From contig JAQFVV010012416.1 in assembly GCA_028023455.1 (NCBI GenBank), positions 7,299,594 through 7,363,593 of the forward strand: a stretch of DNA of 64,000 bases, written 5' to 3'. A program made the position numbers and the translations under genes. The notes under the pieces were generated by a model that made no database searches, was not told the DNA's origin, and worked only from the letters and a program-made list of their open reading frames with translations. This DNA comes from Epiperipatus broadwayi (lineage: Eukaryota > Onychophora > Udeonychophora > Euonychophora > Peripatidae). This document shows positions 59,019-64,000 of the stretch, in pieces. Every line of letters begins with the position of its first letter. Position 1 is the first letter of the stretch.

Positions 59019-59060
59019 TCACTATATGTATTTCATACTGACCCAGCACTCATCAGTTGG
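59019..59060 (-). ncRNA. Hammerhead ribozyme candidate (family C, left half)
   Basis: On the minus strand CCAA (59060-59057), CTGATGA (59056-59050), stem II TGCTG with CAGTA around GGT, GAAA (59034-59031), stem III-like ATACATAT (59031-59024), then A59023 before GTGA. Core residues are intact. Stem I CCAA/GTGA is weakened. Confidence 0.5.
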
Positions 59061-59161
59061 TCCAATCATAATCTTCCACACACACACATATATATATATA
59101 TATAATATCAGTGCTCAGATAATACTGAGATAGCAAATATGTGGGAGATGATGACCTGAAA

Positions 59162-59202
59162 CAATTGATGAGTACTGGTTCAACACGAAATATGTATATT
59201 GG
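59162..59202 (+). ncRNA. Hammerhead relic (family C, right half)
   Basis: TTGATGA (59165-59171) has the first core C changed to T. G-C closes stem II (59172 with 59186) but its middle pairs are lost; GAAA (59187-59190), A before the cut (59198) and TTGG (59199-59202) remain. Probably inactive. Confidence 0.5.
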
Positions 59203-59339
59203 AGATCTTATCTTTTTTACATATATGTGGTCATATGTATCGGTTATATAAGATGGAATGAAAACCTGAAGAGAGTTTGAAAGTCTGTGTTCAAATCCCC
59301 TCCAATTACATCTAAAGTTCACTAAATGCATTATACTTG

Positions 59340-60525
59340 CATTTAAATATTATATGTTTTATATATTTTAGAAGTTTGGTGTTTTTGTGTTTTTTTTTTC
59401 AAATATTAATTTTTGAAATATTAACCTTTTTTATATATTAAATAAATCAAAAGTGAATATATGTGGAAATAATATATAACATATTTTGGTGGGGAAAAAT
59501 TTACAGGATTAAGTTCAATAAAAAAAAAAAAAACATGTTTGTGAAAGAATCAAAAGGATGTTTTGTTTTTTTTTATACATTACTAACTATTAATGCTGAA
59601 TTAAGTTTGAAAAGAAGAAGAAACAGTATTGGAAATTATTAAATATAGCAGGATCAAGTTGCACATTTATGGTATGGGTAACATGAAGTAAACATAATTT
59701 GGAATAATATATTGCACATTACACTTTAGATTTACAAAATATTTTTGTATATATACATAGGGTTCCTGACTTATATAAATAATTATTAGTGCATATTCTT
59801 AAACTGAATTATATAAGCTTAGAATAACATATAATTTATATATGCAGATGGGGCCTTTGCTTTACATATATATATATATCAGTCCATGCCCCTATATATA
59901 ATATGAAATATATGCAATTTGAAAAAAAGAATTATATATTGTATAGAAAAATGCTTTAATAATAATAATAATAATGAAATGACTATTTAGGGACAATCAT
60001 CTTTTTAAAAATTAACAAACAAAAAAAATGAAATAAAAACCAATATAAAATATACATAGGAAGTTAGGGGAATTTTTACATAAGTACAAAACAGCCCAAT
60101 TAAGATTTTACATAAGTCAGAACTCTTCAGTATACAAAATTGTAAAATCTCACTAGTATCATATTTTTCTTCAAAATATTATAATTATTCTTTTTGTATC
60201 GGAGGGGATTTTTCTAAATAAGAAATAATTAAAAACTTGAATCAATTTTTGATATTTTACATATAATAATACTTTGCCAGCAATCTTATGACATTTCCAT
60301 TTGCTTACTATTCGTTTTAAGAATTCACAGGGCAATGAATGCTTGCTTAAAAGAATGGATAAATACAAGTACAATGTTTTTTATTTCTTTTAGAATTAAA
60401 ATACATTTTAGACATTTTAATTTAATTATTTCCAAGACCATGAGTAGAAAAGATCGATTATGTAACAATTCTTTCTTTTTTTATGAAGTTCAAATAATAA
60501 ATTGATTAAATAAATAATACAGAAA
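59340..60525. other. AT-rich stretch, no gene seen
   Basis: No recognisable coding content; (AAT)n short run at 59958-59974. Confidence 0.4.
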
Positions 60526-60749
60526 TAATGTATAAAAAAATTTTTTTTAAAAAAAATAATGCTTTTATGTAAACAGTACTGACTGACTAAAAAGTATAAT
60601 CTGATTAAAAAGTAGTAGGGGGAAAAAACTGTATTTAGGTTTTTTTTGCCATTCTTGGAAACTCTTAAAAATCTAGATTTGCAGGAATATTATCATTTCA
60701 AAAAGCCATTTGAGGCTCAAATAAATCATAATAATAGAGATTTTAAAAA

Positions 60750-61062
60750 AAATTATATTAAATGCTTTTATTGACTGTGTGTATTAAAAAGAAATAAAAT
60801 AATCATTTCTTCAACCACAATTGGAGTTTTTTAGATTTAACTTGAAATAAAATCATGGGGGGTCAATAAATTAATTAAATCAATCCTTAGGTCTGATCCA
60901 AAAATTAATTAAGTCAATTCTTTGATTTAATTAATTTCTGGAACCCCTATGCTTTTATTTCAAGTTAAATCTAAAAATTCCAATTGTGATTGAAGAAACA
61001 ATTATTTTATTTCTTTTTAATACCCAATCAATAAAAGCATTTAATATTTTTTTTTTAAATTA
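60750..61062. repeat. Hairpin element, arms about 125 bp
   Basis: AAATGCTTTTATTGACTG, AATAAAATAATCATTTCTTC and TAGATTTAACTTGAAATAAA on the left are mirrored by TTTATTTCAAGTTAAATCTA, GAAGAAACAATTATTTTATT and CAATCAATAAAAGCATTTAA on the right. Loop about 55 bp, itself partly palindromic (AATTAATTAAATCAATCC / AAGTCAATTCTTTGATTTAA). Confidence 0.8.
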
Positions 61063-61503
61063 TCTATTATTTTTAAAATTTTTAGTATTGGCACATTTAT
61101 TGAAAATGTAAAACTATATCATACTTTAAAATAACTGAATACTTATAGTAGATATTTATAATCAATAAATATTTCTGCTATGAAGTTAAAATGTATTATT
61201 ATTATTACATAATAATACATATACATTAACAGTTTAAATTAGTTTTTAAAATGTTATTAAATTAAAAGTAAAAAAAAAAATTCAAACTGCCCTCTTGTGA
61301 CCATTATTTAAATCAAATGAAAATTCTAAGAATAACTGTTAACTGCGAAACATGAAATTATTGAATGTTTTTCATATTTTTCCTGTACTCTGTTCCATAT
61401 CCATCAAACTAGTTGACATATTGAAAAGTTAAGTGTTTCAAATGGATTAAGGTGTTATAACTTAGTTATATATCAATTTTCAAGAACTTCTATTGAATTT
61501 AAA

Positions 61504-62476
61504 TACACCTGGGTCTTGTTTTATGCGGATTATTTTAATGTGATTTTGAAGTTATGCGATTCATGTTTCTTTTTAATATCTTTCATAATTCACTATATTT
61601 ATTAGATATCAAGAAATTTAAATTATTAATAACTTATTTTCACTGGAATTTTTTTTTTTAAAAATATAACGTTATATTAGCAGCTAACATGAATATGGCC
61701 TGAAGCAGTATTTAGATTGTTAGCTTCTATGTAAATAATATATTTATACTAATGAGTAAATAATAATAATAGATTTATACTTACATATAAAAATATTGCA
61801 ATAAATATTCAAAAAATTTAAACTTTTAAAATGTACTTTGTTATATATAACAGAAATGAATAATCTTTTAGATTTTTAAAATAAAAAAACCAAGATTTTA
61901 TAAACAGAAAATAATCTTTCTGGTGATAATGTATAATATTTTGTTTTGATTGCGATTTCATTTTTTTAATATAGAAACAGAAAACCATTAACACAGCATA
62001 AGACAAAAAGTGGCGCTAGTTGTACATCATATCATGAATAAAAATAAAGTGGCTAACATGTTTCTCTGGGCATAATTCCTGAGAGATTCTTGACTCTGTT
62101 TAAGAAGAAGCTACAATACATCACATTGAGTCCAATTTCTTACCAGTTTACAAACGAACACTAGTGATAATGATTAAAATATGTATGAAAAATGTAAAGT
62201 TAAATACTGTAGTAATAAAAAAAGGAAAAAAAGTTTGTCTTGTATTAATTTTTTTCAAATATTTGAAATTTTTTATTCATCATACTTTAATTGCTTATTT
62301 TTTTAATGTGAATTTTAAAGTAATTCTTCCTTGTTGCTTTGCTTTTATGTGAATTCTGAAAATTACAGCACCCATCCCCCATTTTTCAAGGTAAGTCAAG
62401 TCTATTTTTGTGTGATTTTTTTTAATGCGGGTTTTCTGTGGAACCTATCTACCGCATAAAACGAGACCCATGTGTA
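61504..62476. mobile_element. TA-flanked inverted-repeat element (Tc1/mariner or pogo superfamily)
   Basis: Left end CACCTGGGTCTTGTTTTATG (61506 onward) and, inverted, right end CACATGGGTCTCGTTTTATG (ending 62474), each followed by CGG. TA flanks both ends. Subterminal blocks TTATTTTAATGTGATTTTG and, inverted, GCATTAAAAAAAATCACAC also resemble each other. A 62-codon frame (62164-62352) has no recognisable motif, so it is non-autonomous or fully decayed. Confidence 0.7.
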
Positions 62477-63089
62477 TATTGAACCTTGATTAAAAATTTC
62501 ATTCTAACTCGAAAAAGATCAAAAGTTAACAAACAAATAGATTTTCCAAAATCAATTAAAGCATTTAAAAATCAAGAAGACTTCAAATGCTTTTATGAGA
62601 CAACAATATAAATTTCCAATTGTTTTATAACAAGTCAAAATTCTTAAGATTTCTGATATTTTCCAAGAATGACAAGAAAAATTGACCAAGATTCAGTTTT
62701 TTCCTACTTTTTAATCAGTCAGATTACTTTGTTATTTTTCTACTTTTTAAATGGCTAGTACTGTTTGCATAAAAGCATTATTTAAGAAAAAAATTTCAAA
62801 AATGTGGACATTCAGACAGAAACATACACAGACACGGTAAATTAATAAAAAAGCATACAAAAAGCCAATATTGTGTTATATCACATTTATAAAAATAACA
62901 ATAAACAAGTATTCAACTAAAAATTCTGAAGAATAATATTGTACTTATGTATATATAAAATATCCTTAGTATATATGATAATATCTGTTTCTGTGCTTTT
63001 CTCAACTAACAATTTTTCTTGATTTGAAAATGTCAATGAATAATAAATAGTAGTAGATTTTCCTTCTAGGAAGTCTCTGTATTAAATCC

Positions 63090-63600
63090 AATTACTTACT
63101 CTACACCATAGTTTATCTTCTCCATAACTTATCAGTAAATTTTCTTATCCCATTCATTCATTGCAAATGATATTTCTTTCTGGTTCTTTTACAAATTCTT
63201 GGAATTCCGTTTAAGACTTTTGGTATCCATTTCTTGTTAACTCTTCCAGTGATATATCCAATTCAGCTCCATTTCAGTTTTCAAATTCTTGCAGTGATAT
63301 CACTAATTGTTTGTTCTCTCTTCCTATGCATTTCACCTTCCTATAGTGTCTATAGTCTTAATGTTGTTATTCTATTAAATGTCCATTAAGACTCATGTCG
63401 AAAATATTTCCATTTAATATCACCTTATTTCTATCAAAAGAACTCCAAGTTTAATTCCATGATTGATTTCATCCATTATGTTTCTATCCATATTAATAAT
63501 CTGTCCATAGTTGATAATTCTTCCAGTATATACCATTAATATTTTCTTTTAAAAAAACTTTAACATCCTTTACAAACTTTAAATGTTTTACTGACTGTAT
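63090..63600 (-). pseudogene. RTE LINE C-terminal fragment, strongly decayed
   Basis: On the minus strand, pieces match the C-terminal part of the 55.6-kb RTE: a segment equivalent to NTDGNIMDEINH near 63460-63500 (ATGGATAGAAACATAATGGA), then GAGAACAAACAATTAGTGAT (equivalent of REQTGVID), GGATATATCACTGGAAGAGT and a PRNSKN-like segment near 63205. No frame stays open for more than about 40 codons. A different, older copy than that at 41.9 kb. Confidence 0.6.
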
Positions 63601-63759
63601 GTATTATGCTTCATCACTTTTGTAAATATTCATTAAAGTGAAACAGTTCATGGGTTTTGTTTTATCGTGATGTAATTTTCTTGTATTAATTAAAGCTTCA
63701 AAAATTACTATTCAATAATAGATTTATTTAACAACTTAACTAAAGATAATAATTCCTTT

Positions 63760-63825
63760 GGCATTTTATATATATATATATATAATTGTTACTTTGGCAT
63801 TTTATATATATATATATATATTGTA
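63760..63825. repeat. Duplicated TTGGCATTTTA plus (TA)n
   Basis: TTTGGCATTTTATATATATA occurs twice, separated by ATTGTTAC. Confidence 0.85.
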
Positions 63826-64000
63826 AACAGTTAACAAATCAATGTCATATAATTTACAATTTTTTTAAAAAAACTATTAAAGAGACTTTTGATAGAAGCA
63901 TGATTGATAAATATGCTTGCTCTAAAATCCATATATTCTACTTAATACAATAATTAAATAAATACTAAAATATAATATAAAAATGAAATTTTTACTTAGA

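Larger units (their letters stand above)
58925..59335. mobile_element. Inverted pair of family C hammerhead repeats
   Basis: The left half on the minus strand and the right half on the plus strand encode the same repeat: CTGATGAGTGCTGG / TTGATGAGTACTGG, GAAATACATATAG / GAAATATGTATATTGG, CACATGTATGTGGTCATG / ACATATATGTGGTCATATG, and GGAGCTTGAAAGTC / GAGAGTTTGAAAGTC. The loop is a TA microsatellite (59087-59105). The right half ends with a B-box-like GTGTTCAAATCCCC. Confidence 0.75.
60530..62800. mobile_element. Larger inverted-repeat element, arms about 230 bp, with nested insertions
   Basis: Left arm TAATGCTTTTATGTAAACAG (60559 onward), GATTAAAAAGTAGTAGGGGG and TGCCATTCTTGGAAACTC is the inverse of CTGTTTGCATAAAAGCATTA (62761 onward), CCTACTTTTTAATCAGTC and TTCCAAGAATGACAAG. 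Between the arms lie a hairpin element (60750-61060) and a TA-flanked element (61506-62474). No transposase recognised. Confidence 0.65.

Overview
The window is AT-rich (roughly three quarters A+T by eye) animal DNA that reads as intergenic or deep-intronic sequence packed with decayed transposons. I found no host protein-coding exon, no rRNA and no intact tRNA gene. Nearly every open frame with recognisable content is a transposon relic: an RTE-type LINE, Penelope-like elements (PLEs), a mariner, a ZMYM1-like hAT transposase and two other LINE scraps. This mixture (RTE, PLE, hAT, mariner, tRNA-headed SINEs, many foldback elements) fits an invertebrate metazoan; I cannot name the species.

Layout. 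0-7 kb: a CR1/Jockey-like reverse transcriptase scrap on the minus strand (2.1-2.4 kb) and a broken hAT transposase (4.84-6.76 kb, minus). 7-13.3 kb: a 0.24-kb-spaced direct duplication, a mariner pseudogene with an internal deletion (11.8-12.4 kb), and copies of a hammerhead-like repeat around it. 13.8-18.9 kb: three members of an element with a palindromic core, two of them with perfect or near-perfect long target-site duplications, surrounding two PLE copies arranged head to head (15.35-17.73 kb). 19.7 kb: a short retroelement copy carrying a textbook hammerhead ribozyme core. 23.99-28.44 kb: a 4.45-kb near-perfect palindrome made of two 2.2-kb LTRs in inverted orientation around a tRNA-Lys-type primer binding site, flanked by an AAAG target duplication; it sits inside an older short inverted-repeat element. 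30.7-41.3 kb: foldback elements, a PLE endonuclease scrap, a full-length non-autonomous hAT element with 8-bp duplication (38.69-39.78 kb) and a LINE tail with a zinc-knuckle motif (40.45-40.83 kb). 42-55 kb: an RTE tail, tRNA-derived SINEs (one with a perfect 17-bp target duplication), a pogo/Tigger-like element with TA duplication (48.10-49.32 kb), an (AAT)n array and a decayed hAT. 55.6-58.5 kb: the longest coding relic, an RTE LINE with endonuclease, reverse transcriptase and C-terminal domain broken by frameshifts. 58.9-63.6 kb: an inverted pair of hammerhead-bearing repeats, nested terminal-inverted-repeat elements and a second RTE tail.

The two observations I rate highest are the palindromic LTR, whose turnaround lies exactly at the 18th nucleotide of the primer binding site as expected for self-primed plus-strand strong-stop DNA that was then integrated, and the presence of several distinct repeat families with hammerhead-ribozyme-like cores in one 64-kb window.
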